Positions 4,227-11,648 are shown, counted from the first letter of the stretch. The stretch: DNA of 12,615 nucleotides from JBHELT01 sp046262935 (GCA_046262935.1 JBHELT010000005.1:1-12615), one strand, 5' to 3'. Translations and numbers: made by a program. The notes: a model not told the origin generated them from the sequence alone.

Positions 4227-4690
4227 CTATTTCAGCGAACGATCCCCTGGTTCATGAGGGGGTAGTAAAGGCACCACCCCCTTTAGTGTGGGCAGGGTTT
4301 ACCACGAAGGATGGTCAGGAATCCTGGATGGTGGCGCACTCCGAGATCGAGTTGAAGGTAGGGGGTCGTATGCGAACACACTACGACCCGTCCGGTACTC
4401 TCGGGGATCCCGGAACCATTGAGAATCAGATCATTTGCTTCGACCCGGGTCGAATGGTGTCCTTTCGTGTAACGAGTCCCCCCGAAAAGTTTCCGTTCTC
4501 AAACGCTATCAAGGACCTGTGGACAGTGATCTACTTCGAACCGCACGGGTCGGACTCAACGTTCGTCCGAGTTGTTACCCTGGGCTTTAACGAGACTGAA
4601 GAGTCGCGCGAGATGCGGGAATTCTTCGATCGGGGAAATGCCCTTACTCTCCGATCGCTTCAGAATCATTTCGAAAAGGCCAACTCTTGA
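4223..4690 (+). CDS. SRPBCC / AHSA1-like domain protein
   Basis: The ATG at 4223 overlaps the ankyrin stop (ATGA). The 155-residue product follows the SRPBCC/AHSA1 pattern. It has an N-terminal strand after PLVHEGVVKAPPPLVWAGFT, then the EIELKVGGRMRTHYDPSG strand pair, IICFDPGRMVSFRV, a WTVIYFEPHGSDSTFVRVVT segment and a long C-terminal helix (MREFFDRGNALTLRSLQNHF). The fold makes a deep hydrophobic pocket for small ligands. Members include co-chaperone-like proteins, polyketide cyclases and stress proteins. No catalytic residues can be assigned. The neighbouring VOC gene often accompanies such proteins in small-molecule response clusters. Confidence 0.85.
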   Translation: MTISANDPLVHEGVVKAPPPLVWAGFTTKDGQESWMVAHSEIELKVGGRMRTHYDPSGTLGDPGTIENQIICFDPGRMVSFRVTSPPEKFPFSNAIKDLWTVIYFEPHGSDSTFVRVVTLGFNETEESREMREFFDRGNALTLRSLQNHFEKANS

Positions 4691-5064
4691 ATGGCATGCA
4701 AAGGGTCATTCCCGCATTACGAGTTCAGTCCTACGAGGTCAGCAAGGCCTTCTATGGGAAGCTCGGCTTCGAGGAGAAATGGAAACATCAATTTGAACCG
4801 AACCTGCCAGTCTTCGCGTCCGTAGCGCGGGGCGATATGGAGTTGTTCCTCACTGAACACACTGAGGACTGTCAGTTCGGTGGCCTGGTCCATTTCTACG
4901 TTTCGGATGTTGACACGTGCTACAACCAGTTTAGGGAGGAAGGTGTTCCGATAGATCATCCGCCGAGCAACTCGCTAGGACCTGACGTCCGCGACATGGT
5001 CGTAGTGGATCCCGACGGAAATCGTTTGAGTTTCATAACCCGTTTGTCCGGTAGCGGACCATGA
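4687..5064 (+). CDS. VOC-family protein (glyoxalase/bleomycin-resistance type)
   Basis: A 125-residue protein with two beta-alpha-beta-beta-beta modules. The first reads VIPALRVQSYEVSKAFYGKL-GFEEKWKHQF...MELFLTEH; the second is VHFYVSDVDTCYNQFREEG...DMVVVDPDGNRLSFITRL. The C-terminal DPDGN-L-F motif is characteristic of the bleomycin-resistance/glyoxalase superfamily. Members bind and sequester drugs or use a metal for catalysis; the substrate cannot be told here. A TTG at 4687 is chosen: it overlaps the previous stop (TTGA) with AAGG seven bases upstream. An in-frame ATG at 4696 is a possible alternative. Confidence 0.85.
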   Translation: MNGMQRVIPALRVQSYEVSKAFYGKLGFEEKWKHQFEPNLPVFASVARGDMELFLTEHTEDCQFGGLVHFYVSDVDTCYNQFREEGVPIDHPPSNSLGPDVRDMVVVDPDGNRLSFITRLSGSGP

Positions 5065-5300
5065 CTGGTGACGACGAGTCGCCGGGAACGGTTCTCGTGT
5101 GGCGAGAAGGTGATGGGCATTGCACGGCGCGCCGGCGCGATCATCGGCGATGGTTGGGTGCGCTGGAGAAACTATCCCAAGAATGGCATTCGCCGCGAAC
5201 TATCGTTGCGGTGCGAGAGATGATCAAGTCCAATCGCAACCCAGGCCAGCGGCTGCAACGCCGGAAGCTTGTTAGTGCCTCATCTCGGACCGGTGCATGA
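5061..5300 (+). CDS. Small basic protein of unknown function
   Basis: The ATG at 5061 overlaps the VOC stop by four bases, and the stop at 5298-5300 overlaps the next start, so the frame is bracketed by coupling on both sides. That is the main evidence that it is real. The 79-residue product is strongly basic in its second half (AVREMIKSNRNPGQRLQRRK). It carries ARRRDHRRWLGALEKLSQEW, probably a helical pair. A nucleic-acid contact is possible. No family is recognised. Confidence 0.6.
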   Translation: MTGDDESPGTVLVWREGDGHCTARRRDHRRWLGALEKLSQEWHSPRTIVAVREMIKSNRNPGQRLQRRKLVSASSRTGA

Positions 5301-5812
5301 GCATCTCCGGCTTCGATCTGAAGGCGCTCTACGATGCTCTCGACTCGGAGCGTAGCGCACGCTCGTTGAGCTGGACCGCGCTCACCCGTGAGATCAATGA
5401 CTTGTTCAAGGACGTACCGTGTCACCCAATCGCAACCTCCACTATCACGGGCATGAAAGACAAGAGAGAGGTGGTTGGAAACGGCGCACTGCAGATGTTG
5501 GTCTGGCTCGACCGAACCCCGGAAAGTTTTATTCCCGGAGATCACATCTTAGGGAAGGGTTCAAGGCTCCCACGGCTGAGTTCCGATCGCATCCTGCGAT
5601 TCGATACCCGTGCGATCTTTCGGGCGATGGACGACATTCGTGCAGAACGCGGATTGTCATGGCGCCAAGTAGCCGATGAGGTTGGTGGGATGAACGCCGA
5701 GCAGCTGAAGCGTTTCGGCAAGGGCTCTGGCATCGGAATCGTTGGAGCCGCGAGGATCGCTCAGTGGCTGGGACGTCCCGTAGCTACGTTCGCGGCGCCA
5801 TCCTCAAAGTGA
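5297..5812 (+). CDS. Tandem-repeat helix-turn-helix-like regulator
   Basis: A 171-residue protein made of two related halves. Residues 6-76 begin FDLKALYDALDSERSARSLS and end LVWLDRTPESF. Residues 102-167 begin FDTRAIFRAMDDIRAERGLS and end IAQWLGRPVATF. Each half reads F-D-x-K/R-A-x-Y/F-x-A-x-D...R-x-L-S-W-x-x-V/L-x-x-E, then a helix and a W-L-x-R-x-x-x-x-F end, as in XRE/Cro-type HTH domains. A single chain with two HTH units may bind DNA as a pseudo-dimer. Being last in the coupled operon, it may autoregulate it. The start overlaps the preceding stop (ATGA). Confidence 0.72.
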   Translation: MSISGFDLKALYDALDSERSARSLSWTALTREINDLFKDVPCHPIATSTITGMKDKREVVGNGALQMLVWLDRTPESFIPGDHILGKGSRLPRLSSDRILRFDTRAIFRAMDDIRAERGLSWRQVADEVGGMNAEQLKRFGKGSGIGIVGAARIAQWLGRPVATFAAPSSK

Positions 5813-5922
5813 AGGGCATCGCTGCCGATCGCTACCGGATACGTTGGTAGGGATGAGCCTAGGAGTCTGGATCAGTCGCGCATCCCGATAGTATCGATCT
5901 GTTGAATGAGTAAAGGACGATC

Positions 5923-6321
5923 ATGGACAAGAAGTTAACGAAGGCAGATGAGTCCCCCTCTAAATTGATCGACGCCAGGATCAATGAGTTGGATGACTGG
6001 CGAGGCGCGATGCTTGGGCAGATCCGTACTTTGATCAAGCAAGCGGATCCCGAGGTTATCGAGGAGTGGAAGTGGAGAGGGGTTCCGGTGTGGGCCCACG
6101 ACGGGATCATCTGCACCGGCGAAACCTACAAGGATGTGGTGAAGATGACCTTCGCCAAGGGTGCGACACTCAAGGATCCTGCTGGGCTGTTCAACTCAAG
6201 CCTTGAGGGAAACACCAGACGTGCCATCGATGTCCACGAGGGAGAAAGGCTAAACGAGAAGGCGCTGAAGGCTCTCGTTCGCGCGGCTGTGGCCCTGAAT
6301 GCATCCAAGAAGAAGAACTGA
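5923..6321 (+). CDS. DUF1801 (YdhG-like) protein
   Basis: The ATG at 5923 follows AAAGGAC at good spacing. The 132-residue product contains LIDARINELDDWRGAMLGQI, then IKQADPEVIEEWKWRGVPVW, then ICTGETYKDVVKMTFAKGAT and the C-terminal AIDVHEGERLNEKALKALVR. This is the usual order of DUF1801/YdhG-type proteins (about 110-140 residues). Their biochemical role is unknown; the fold is a two-layer alpha-beta sandwich. The 110 bases before it hold no recognised element and it is followed 21 bases later by a VOC gene, probably in the same transcript. Confidence 0.88.
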   Translation: MDKKLTKADESPSKLIDARINELDDWRGAMLGQIRTLIKQADPEVIEEWKWRGVPVWAHDGIICTGETYKDVVKMTFAKGATLKDPAGLFNSSLEGNTRRAIDVHEGERLNEKALKALVRAAVALNASKKKN

Positions 6322-6342
6322 TCAAGGTGCGAGGAGTAACGA

Positions 6343-6723
6343 TTGGAAAAGGTGACTGGTATTGGCGGAATCTTTTTTAAAGCACAAGATCCGAAGGGGC
6401 TCGCGGCTTGGTATGCAAAGAACCTCGGGGTCCCCGTGGAGCCGGACCAATCTCACGGCGCATTCACATCGGTCGACGCCGATGAAATGACTGTTTGGTC
6501 AACGTTCGCAGCTGACTCAGACTATTTCGGTCCCGGCCCTTCCCCTTTTATGATCAATTTCCGGGTGAGCAATCTCGATGCCATGTTGGCTCAATTGCGA
6601 GATGCGGGCGTCGAGGTGGATCCGCGCGTAGACGACTTCGAGTACGGTCGTTTCGGATGGGCGGTTGACCCGGAAGGCAATCGAATCGAATTGTGGGAGC
6701 CGGCCGCGACTGATAGAGACTAG
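6343..6723 (+). CDS. VOC-family glyoxalase-like protein
   Basis: A TTG at 6343 preceded by GAGGAGT gives a 126-residue protein. Its first module is VTGIGGIFFKAQDPKGLAAW-YAKNLGVPVE. The second is FMINFRVSNLDAMLAQLRDA-GVEVDP, ending with FGWAVDPEGNRIELWEP. The DPEGN-IELW ending is a hallmark of VOC dioxygenase/glyoxalase-like proteins, in which the E before LW is often a metal ligand. The substrate is unknown. It differs from the VOC protein at 4687, so the window has two distinct members rather than a duplication. Confidence 0.87.
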   Translation: MEKVTGIGGIFFKAQDPKGLAAWYAKNLGVPVEPDQSHGAFTSVDADEMTVWSTFAADSDYFGPGPSPFMINFRVSNLDAMLAQLRDAGVEVDPRVDDFEYGRFGWAVDPEGNRIELWEPAATDRD

Positions 6724-6728
6724 GGTTC

Positions 6729-6970
6729 GTGGCGACTCTCCCGCTATCGACACTGCTTTCTCAAGCCCTGATCGCGTTCACCATCGAGTGGGACAACGAA
6801 TTTGAAAACCGAGTCCCGCATGGGACGACAGTCGGGCGCGGGGCATCAGCGAAACTCAGCCCTGGCTTGTTACACAGGTCATGTGGACAGACATCTTGCG
6901 CGGCACACTATTCAGGTTGCTTCGGGTCGAGGAAATGAGCATGATTCATTCCGGCCAAGAAGGAGATTAG
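6729..6970 (+). pseudogene. Frameshifted remnant of a winged-helix/MarR-like regulator N-terminus
   Basis: From GTG 6729 the frame reads MATLPLSTLLSQALIAFTIE then WDNEFENRVPHGTTVGRG. This resembles the N-terminus of an actinobacterial protein group (LSQ-L-AFTIE-DNE-E-R-PHRTT...PWLV--MW) annotated as MarR/winged-helix regulators. Near 6845 the match moves to another frame, which continues ISETQPWLVTQVMWTDILRG and stops at 6968-6970. Only about 60 of the usual 200 or more residues remain, with no winged-helix core. It is thus both truncated and shifted. The family label is from memory of the motif and is moderately certain. Its last bases hold the ribosome binding site of the next gene. Confidence 0.55.
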
Positions 6971-6972
6971 TG

Positions 6973-7329
6973 GTGACTTTTGTGATTGAGATCGTAGTTG
7001 GCTTAATAGCGTTGTTGCACGTCTATTTCCTGGTGCTAGAGATGTTCCTTTGGGACAAGCCCGCCGGGTTGAGAGCGTTCGGGCATTCGGCCGAGGCTGC
7101 AAAGGAGTCGAGGGTTCTGGCGGCTAATCAGGGTTTGTATAACGGGTTCTTGGCTGCTGGTCTGATCTGGGGCATCGCGCTCGGTACGAGTGGCCACGAT
7201 GTGAAGCTCTTCTTCCTGGCGTGCGTGCTGATAGCGGGGCTGTATGGCGGGTTCACCGCAAGTCGAAAGATCCTTTTCATCCAAGCACTTCCGGCCGCGA
7301 TCGGTCTGACCCTGGTTCTGTTCGTCTGA
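6973..7329 (+). CDS. DUF1304 family membrane protein
   Basis: The GTG at 6973 (or the adjacent GTG at 6970) has AAGGAGA at 6959-6965; a longer upstream extension of the frame overlaps the regulator remnant and is unlikely. The 118-residue product begins MTFVIEIVVGLIALLHVYFL and contains LEMFLWDKPAGLRAFGHSAE, VLAANQGLYNGFLAAGLIWG and a C-terminal pair of helices. This matches DUF1304 (about 115-120 residues, four membrane helices, conserved LE-W and NQG-YN). The function is unknown; it is an inner-membrane protein common in actinobacteria and other soil bacteria. Confidence 0.9.
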   Translation: MTFVIEIVVGLIALLHVYFLVLEMFLWDKPAGLRAFGHSAEAAKESRVLAANQGLYNGFLAAGLIWGIALGTSGHDVKLFFLACVLIAGLYGGFTASRKILFIQALPAAIGLTLVLFV

Positions 7330-7383
7330 CCCTGCTAGCGTTTGCCTCGGACGGATAAACGCCATACAAAATAGGGGCTGAAG

Positions 7384-7905
7384 ATGACCAAACGCGAGAT
7401 CGCTACTTTGGCGATAAGGATCGCTGCCTTGACCGCGGGCTTGAGAATGGCCCGCTTGATCGCAGAGTCGTTAGGGGCTCCCCATTACGAGTTGCTCTTG
7501 TCTGCAAGCTCAGGGATCGTCCTGGCATTGATCGTCTGGGCCTCGGCGAAGTGGATCGCGGCCCATATGTTTGAGGACCATGGGGAAGTTGTGACATTCA
7601 CTTCAAGGGAAAGGATGATCGATGCTCATGTGATGATCGTTTCGTTGATCGGGCTTTGGGTTTCGATCACGAGCCTTGGTTCGATTCTGTTCGCGCTGGG
7701 TGCTTTTCTGGACAGACCCATCATGGGAGCCGTGGGCCGGGTAGGGCAAAGTCATGCTCGACTGCTGTTTGCGCCTGCCGTCCAAGTGGGCGTCGGGTTG
7801 CTCGTCATGTTTTTTGCGCGTCAGATCGCTCGCTCATCGCGTCTTTACCCACGCGACGGCGAGATTCAGATGGAGGGACCAACTCAGATTCAAGAGCCTC
7901 ATTGA
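7384..7905 (+). CDS. Four-helix membrane protein of unknown function
   Basis: The ATG at 7384 follows GGGGCTGAAG. The 173-residue product has hydrophobic segments near residues 5-29, 37-60, 76-104 and 124-146, and a polar C-terminal tail (YPRDGEIQMEGPTQ). The N-terminus is basic, so it is probably inside. The stop (7903-7905) lies at the start of the following lipoprotein frame, so the two are probably co-transcribed and may act together at the membrane. No family is recognised. Confidence 0.72.
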   Translation: MTKREIATLAIRIAALTAGLRMARLIAESLGAPHYELLLSASSGIVLALIVWASAKWIAAHMFEDHGEVVTFTSRERMIDAHVMIVSLIGLWVSITSLGSILFALGAFLDRPIMGAVGRVGQSHARLLFAPAVQVGVGLLVMFFARQIARSSRLYPRDGEIQMEGPTQIQEPH

Positions 7906-7916
7906 AAGAGAAGAGT

Positions 7917-8813
7917 TTGAGCAAGGGGAAACTCGTTGCAGTCGCAAGAGTTTTCGTATTGCTTTCCTGCATGGTGGCAGTTACCGGATGTGCGAAAAGT
8001 CAAACCTCACCGAGTCCTTCGGTCAGTCTCCTGCCTTTAGGCAACAACGTGATCGAACAGGGCGGTTTGGAGATCCCACTCGAACCGGTCTGGGCCACTA
8101 AACCCTGCTCAGATCCCAAGACCGTGGAATACATAAGGCCTATCGGCGCTCCGGACGAATCTGGCGTTCTCCCGTCTGTCTCGCCAAGTGCTGACGCTCA
8201 AGCGACTTTGATCGTTCAAGTCGACAGTGAGGGCACGGAGCCGATCCTTTCGTGCGGACCGAAGGGAGAGGCAGCTTCGACTTTGCAACCTACTCGAACT
8301 GAGATGTACGGGGGCATCGAGTTCATGTTGGTCCAATACACGATGGGTGAAGCGGCCGGCTCGTCGTGGTACGACAGCTTTCACCGTCTCCGGCTTGATC
8401 TAAGATGCGCGACGAAAGACGACTGCTCAATCGTGACGCACGAAGTTAAGCGTGCGATGTCGCGCATCGGGCGTTGGACCGGATGCTGGGCACTGCCTCT
8501 TCAAGTTAGCAAAGCCGTGGAGGCCTCTTTGCGTCCGGGGGTGGAACTCATCAAGCAGCGCATGACCATTCCTCCGATGGCCGCAGTGTTCGTCGCTGCG
8601 GAATTGAAGGACGGTACGGTAGCGACCTGGCAGTTTGCTGCAGATGGGCGATTGAATGCCCTCGATGAAGTCAGTCAAAGGATCTCCAGGGCGAAACGAC
8701 CCAACCCGCTTACCATTTCTGCTTTAACGCGAAAGGCTGCGGACCGTGCGAAGGCGTGTCTGCAGACGGAAGATCAACCGCGGATCTTCGGAACTGAAGA
8801 TGAATTGTTCTGA
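7917..8813 (+). CDS. Secreted lipoprotein of unknown function
   Basis: Starting from TTG 7917 (AGAGAAGAG upstream), the 298-residue product has a classical lipoprotein signal: KGK, a hydrophobic core, and the lipobox VTGC with Cys 25. An alternative TTG at 7902 overlaps the previous stop. The longer frame upstream (from 7656) overlaps the membrane-protein gene and is rejected. The mature part is Ser/Pro-rich first (SQTSPSPSVSLLPLG), then mixed alpha/beta with four further Cys, including CGPKGE, CATKDDC and WTGCW, which could form disulfides outside the cell. No catalytic motif or known family is recognised. Confidence 0.75.
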   Translation: MSKGKLVAVARVFVLLSCMVAVTGCAKSQTSPSPSVSLLPLGNNVIEQGGLEIPLEPVWATKPCSDPKTVEYIRPIGAPDESGVLPSVSPSADAQATLIVQVDSEGTEPILSCGPKGEAASTLQPTRTEMYGGIEFMLVQYTMGEAAGSSWYDSFHRLRLDLRCATKDDCSIVTHEVKRAMSRIGRWTGCWALPLQVSKAVEASLRPGVELIKQRMTIPPMAAVFVAAELKDGTVATWQFAADGRLNALDEVSQRISRAKRPNPLTISALTRKAADRAKACLQTEDQPRIFGTEDELF

Positions 8814-8852
8814 CGGGAAGCCCGGACCGATAGGGAGTGCCCGATCACACGG

Positions 8853-9695
8853 GTGAACCCGAAGATCCCGTCACGGTTGATCGAAGCCAGCGTCAAGGTT
8901 GAGGGTGGATCGCGGTGGCTGAGCGACTTGCCCAACATGATCAAGAACGCTTCTGAGCATTGGAAGATCGAAGTGTCGGAACCCTTCGATAGTCCAGACG
9001 TTTCATGTGCGTGGGTTGCCGAGGCGCGCCGAACCGACGGGTCCACAGTGGTGCTCAAGATCGGCATGCCCCACATGGAGGCGATGGATGAGATCGCTGG
9101 TCTGCGTTTCTGGGATGGGGCCCCCACCGTGCGACTACTCGATGCGGACGACGAAGCCAACGCGATGCTGTTGGAGCGGTGCATCCCCGGTTCGTCGCTC
9201 AGACAAGAGTCAGCCGACTTTCAAGACGAGATCGTCGCGCGACTCCTTCGAACGATGTGGCGTAAGCCGACCCATGCCACCTTTCGCCCCCTTTCGGAAC
9301 TGACGACCTATTGGTGCCAAGAGGCCGTCACGCGCTTAGGCACCAATGATGATGAAAGAGTCGTCCGCGAAGGCGTTTCGCTTATGGAGGAATTGGCGAA
9401 CTCGCCGAGTGATGACGTGTTACTGGCTACAGACCTTCATGCCGGCAACATCCTGAGATCTGAGCGGGAACCTTGGCTCGTCATCGACCCCAAGCCTTTC
9501 GTCGGCGACCCTGCCTTCGACGCAACGCAGCACCTGTTCAACAACAAAGAGCGTCTTTTCGAAGATCCGCGTCGGGTGATCGGCAACTTCGCACTGAAGT
9601 TGGGGGTCGATCCTGAGCGAGTTTGGTTGTGGGCCTTTGCGCGGACAGCGATCGATGCACCCAGCACGGCGCCTAGGCTGGGGAGGCCCCTTTGA
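8853..9695 (+). CDS. APH(6)/hydroxyurea phosphotransferase-family kinase
   Basis: A 280-residue kinase of the aminoglycoside/hydroxyurea resistance family (PF04655 type), which phosphorylates streptomycin-like or hydroxyurea-like substrates with ATP. Visible landmarks are K69 in STVVLKIG, HMEAMDE at 74-80 with the paired Glu, FWDG at 86-89, ATDLHAGN at 192-199 with catalytic Asp194 and Asn199, and IDPKPFVGDPAFD at 211-223 with the metal-binding Asp212. The GTG at 8853 matches the usual family N-terminus (N-KIP-RLIEAS) although its binding site is weak. The C-terminus (LWAFARTAIDAPSTAPRLGR) ends abruptly at the convergent neighbour and may have lost the last helix. Actual resistance is not shown. 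Confidence 0.85.
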   Translation: MNPKIPSRLIEASVKVEGGSRWLSDLPNMIKNASEHWKIEVSEPFDSPDVSCAWVAEARRTDGSTVVLKIGMPHMEAMDEIAGLRFWDGAPTVRLLDADDEANAMLLERCIPGSSLRQESADFQDEIVARLLRTMWRKPTHATFRPLSELTTYWCQEAVTRLGTNDDERVVREGVSLMEELANSPSDDVLLATDLHAGNILRSEREPWLVIDPKPFVGDPAFDATQHLFNNKERLFEDPRRVIGNFALKLGVDPERVWLWAFARTAIDAPSTAPRLGRPL

Positions 9696-9700
9696 TTTAG
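9680..9700. terminator. Weak candidate terminator between convergent genes
   Basis: GGGG-agg-CCCC followed by TTTGATTT lies at the end of the phosphotransferase gene and overlaps the stop of the substrate-binding protein gene. The stem is only four pairs, so this is a weak call for either strand. No better terminator is visible at this junction. Confidence 0.25.
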
Positions 9701-11361
9701 TGGATCTTGCAGGCGTTGGTAAGCTTGAAGCCCCAAGGCACCGATGGGTCGGGGACCTTGGTGCACTGAGTGCCGTAGTTCTGCTTAAGGATGATCTCCA
9801 TCAGTTCGGGGTGCGCCTTGAGTAGTGCGTCGAAATTGGGCCTTACGAAGTGTGTCGGACCGACATAGCCAGGGGGGTGGAACTTTCGAAACTCGGTCCC
9901 CAATTCGTATGACGGATCGGTTTTGACGGCGGCACCGCGCTCGAGGGTGACCCCGATGATGTCGCCTTTGGTGAGTGAGATGCGCTGCCCGGGTTGGAAC
10001 GAATGAGGGGTCGTTGAGAAGAAGTTCACCTTCGCTGTTTCCAAAGACTTGATCACTTTGTCGGGCTCGGTCGAATTGGCGCGATCGAAAGCGTCGGCGA
10101 GCAGGAAGACGGAGTCCGCTGGATTGTTCTCGCCGCCGGTGGGCACCAGGCCCCACTTCTTCTTGAATTCTTCGGTTGCTCCTTGGAACTGCGGGAAGTA
10201 ACCGACCCCTCCCATGTACCAGGTTGAGACGGTCCCCGTTCGCGCAGCGTCTCCTGAGAGTTCCGCGAACGTTCGTTCCGCCACCCCTCCGGGGAAGCCC
10301 ATGACCTGTGGATGCCAGTTCGAGGGCGATGACGAAAGAGCGCGGGTTTGATCGATGTAGTCAGCGCCGAGTTTCTTCAGGTTCTGCAATGCATGCGCCG
10401 TGTCGCCAGCTAAACCCCAGATCACAAGAGCTTGACAACCTGTTTGCTGGATGCGGACCAGCTGCGCGGTCATATCGACGTCGCCAACGTTGTATTGCTC
10501 CGCCCTCAGTAGATGTTTGCCGTACTTCGTGAGTGCCTTTTCGAATTGGTCTCTGCCCTGTTTACCCAAGGCAGTTGCGTCACCGATGTAACCGAAGCGG
10601 TCGTAGCCGCGATCTTTGATGCCGTACTCGGCGAGGGTCTCAGCAGACCATATGTCGGGCGGGAAGATCTGAAACACCTGTGAGTAGTCCGAGTCGGGGA
10701 ACAATTGTCCGGCCGAGAAAAGATCGGAGTAGGTTGCTATGCAAGGGATGTTGTGTTGTTGAACGAGCTGTTTGCACGCATAGATGTCGTCGAGCAGTCC
10801 GCAGAACATCAAGCCTTTTATGTCATGCAGTGTGATCATCTCCTGCACAGCCGACACGGCTACCTGCGCGGATAGGTTGTCATCGCGCTGGATCAACTTG
10901 ATCTTTCGTCCGCCCGCCATGACACCAGGTTTCTTCTTGTTCAGATATTTCTCGTAGTCCGGGAAGATGCCGTTTTTGTCCACGATCGGGCCATGCTTGT
11001 TGATCAGGTCCTCAGCCAACTCAGCGCCGTGTTTGACAAGTTTCCCAACGAACGCCCCAACGCCCGAGTAGATCGAGATGACTCCTATGTTGATGGTGTC
11101 GCCGCTGGCCCCTGCCTCTGCCCCGAAACCGGCCGACTGAGAAACATCGTCGAGCCTCTTGCCGCATGCGGTTAGGAATGCGGAGTACATCGTCGCCGCA
11201 GCAAACATCCCGAAGCCGGTCTTGGTGCAAAGGTCCAGGAAACGCCTTCTGTTCATGGGGGTATCGAAACCGTTCTTAGAAGCCTCGATCTCGGCGTCGG
11301 ATCTCGCGTAGGCGAGTTCTTCTGCAGCGAAGTAATCCTCGGGTCGGAAATCGAGTGTCAT
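9697..11361 (-). CDS. Tat-type lipoprotein, ABC-transporter substrate-binding protein (branched-chain amino acid/amide family)
   Basis: A 554-residue Peripla_BP_6-type protein. Residues 37-66 form a twin-arginine-like lipoprotein signal (NRRRFLDL, hydrophobic stretch, lipobox LTAC with Cys 66). The mature part opens with DTINIGVISIYSGVGAFVGK, the usual first strand and ligand loop of amino-acid/amide binding proteins. It continues with KIKLIQRDDNLSAQVAVSAV, GLMFCGLLDD, IPCIATYSDL, a DRFGYIGDATALGKQGRDQF domain-crossing segment and ALVIWGLAG. Its mature length is somewhat above the usual 380-450. The start overlaps the upstream stop (ATGA, 11358-11361); Met36 at 11256 is an alternative that puts the RR motif at the N-terminus but has no binding site. 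The ligand is unknown. No permease or ATPase is in view. Confidence 0.88.
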   Translation of the reverse strand: MTLDFRPEDYFAAEELAYARSDAEIEASKNGFDTPMNRRRFLDLCTKTGFGMFAAATMYSAFLTACGKRLDDVSQSAGFGAEAGASGDTINIGVISIYSGVGAFVGKLVKHGAELAEDLINKHGPIVDKNGIFPDYEKYLNKKKPGVMAGGRKIKLIQRDDNLSAQVAVSAVQEMITLHDIKGLMFCGLLDDIYACKQLVQQHNIPCIATYSDLFSAGQLFPDSDYSQVFQIFPPDIWSAETLAEYGIKDRGYDRFGYIGDATALGKQGRDQFEKALTKYGKHLLRAEQYNVGDVDMTAQLVRIQQTGCQALVIWGLAGDTAHALQNLKKLGADYIDQTRALSSSPSNWHPQVMGFPGGVAERTFAELSGDAARTGTVSTWYMGGVGYFPQFQGATEEFKKKWGLVPTGGENNPADSVFLLADAFDRANSTEPDKVIKSLETAKVNFFSTTPHSFQPGQRISLTKGDIIGVTLERGAAVKTDPSYELGTEFRKFHPPGYVGPTHFVRPNFDALLKAHPELMEIILKQNYGTQCTKVPDPSVPWGFKLTNACKIH

Positions 11362-11648
11362 CGTTGTCTCACATCCGCCTTCGTTGGTGCGTGTGTGCTC
11401 CCCGAAGTCGTTAGCGGCGACGATCCGTCTGGCGCGAGCGGAAGACCACTCATGTCGGAGAGTTCTTTACCGTTGAAAGGGCCTTGCGAAACGGTTCGCA
11501 GCGGGAGGGTGGCAGCGACGCTGAGCAACGCCGCGACGAGGATCGCGGCCACCAGGCGCCGCTCCTTCTTCAGAAAGAGCAACGCGATGTGCAACCGAAC
11601 CATCGGATCCAGAGCCATCGTGCGATGTTGCAATCTGTTAGAGGCCAT
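11358..11648 (-). CDS. Small one-helix membrane protein
   Basis: The ATG at 11648 follows GCGAGG at close spacing; an upstream ATG at 11666 is also in frame but overlaps the preceding gene more. The 96-residue product has a basic segment (LLFLKKERRL), one strong membrane helix (VAAILVAALLSVAATLPL) and a Ser/Thr/Pro-rich outer tail ending TKADVRQR. It overlaps the stop of the upstream propeller gene and, by ATGA, the start of the substrate-binding protein gene, so all three seem to be one operon. No family is recognised. It may be a membrane partner of either neighbour. Confidence 0.65.
   Translation of the reverse strand: MASNRLQHRTMALDPMVRLHIALLFLKKERRLVAAILVAALLSVAATLPLRTVSQGPFNGKELSDMSGLPLAPDGSSPLTTSGSTHAPTKADVRQR

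Noticed and set aside
4687..6723. The two VOC genes as a recent duplication
   Set aside because: Their protein sequences differ throughout apart from superfamily landmarks.
6802..6972. N-terminal extension of the DUF1304 frame back to 6802
   Set aside because: Hydrophilic, Arg/His-rich and overlapping the regulator remnant; the strong AAGGAGA site supports the start at 6973.
7338..7362. Inverted repeat GCGTTT...AAACGC after the DUF1304 gene as a terminator
   Set aside because: The loop is 13 bases, the stem only six pairs, and no T-tract follows.
7656..7916. Long N-terminal extension of the lipoprotein frame
   Set aside because: It overlaps the four-helix membrane protein gene and would bury the signal peptide and lipobox inside the protein.
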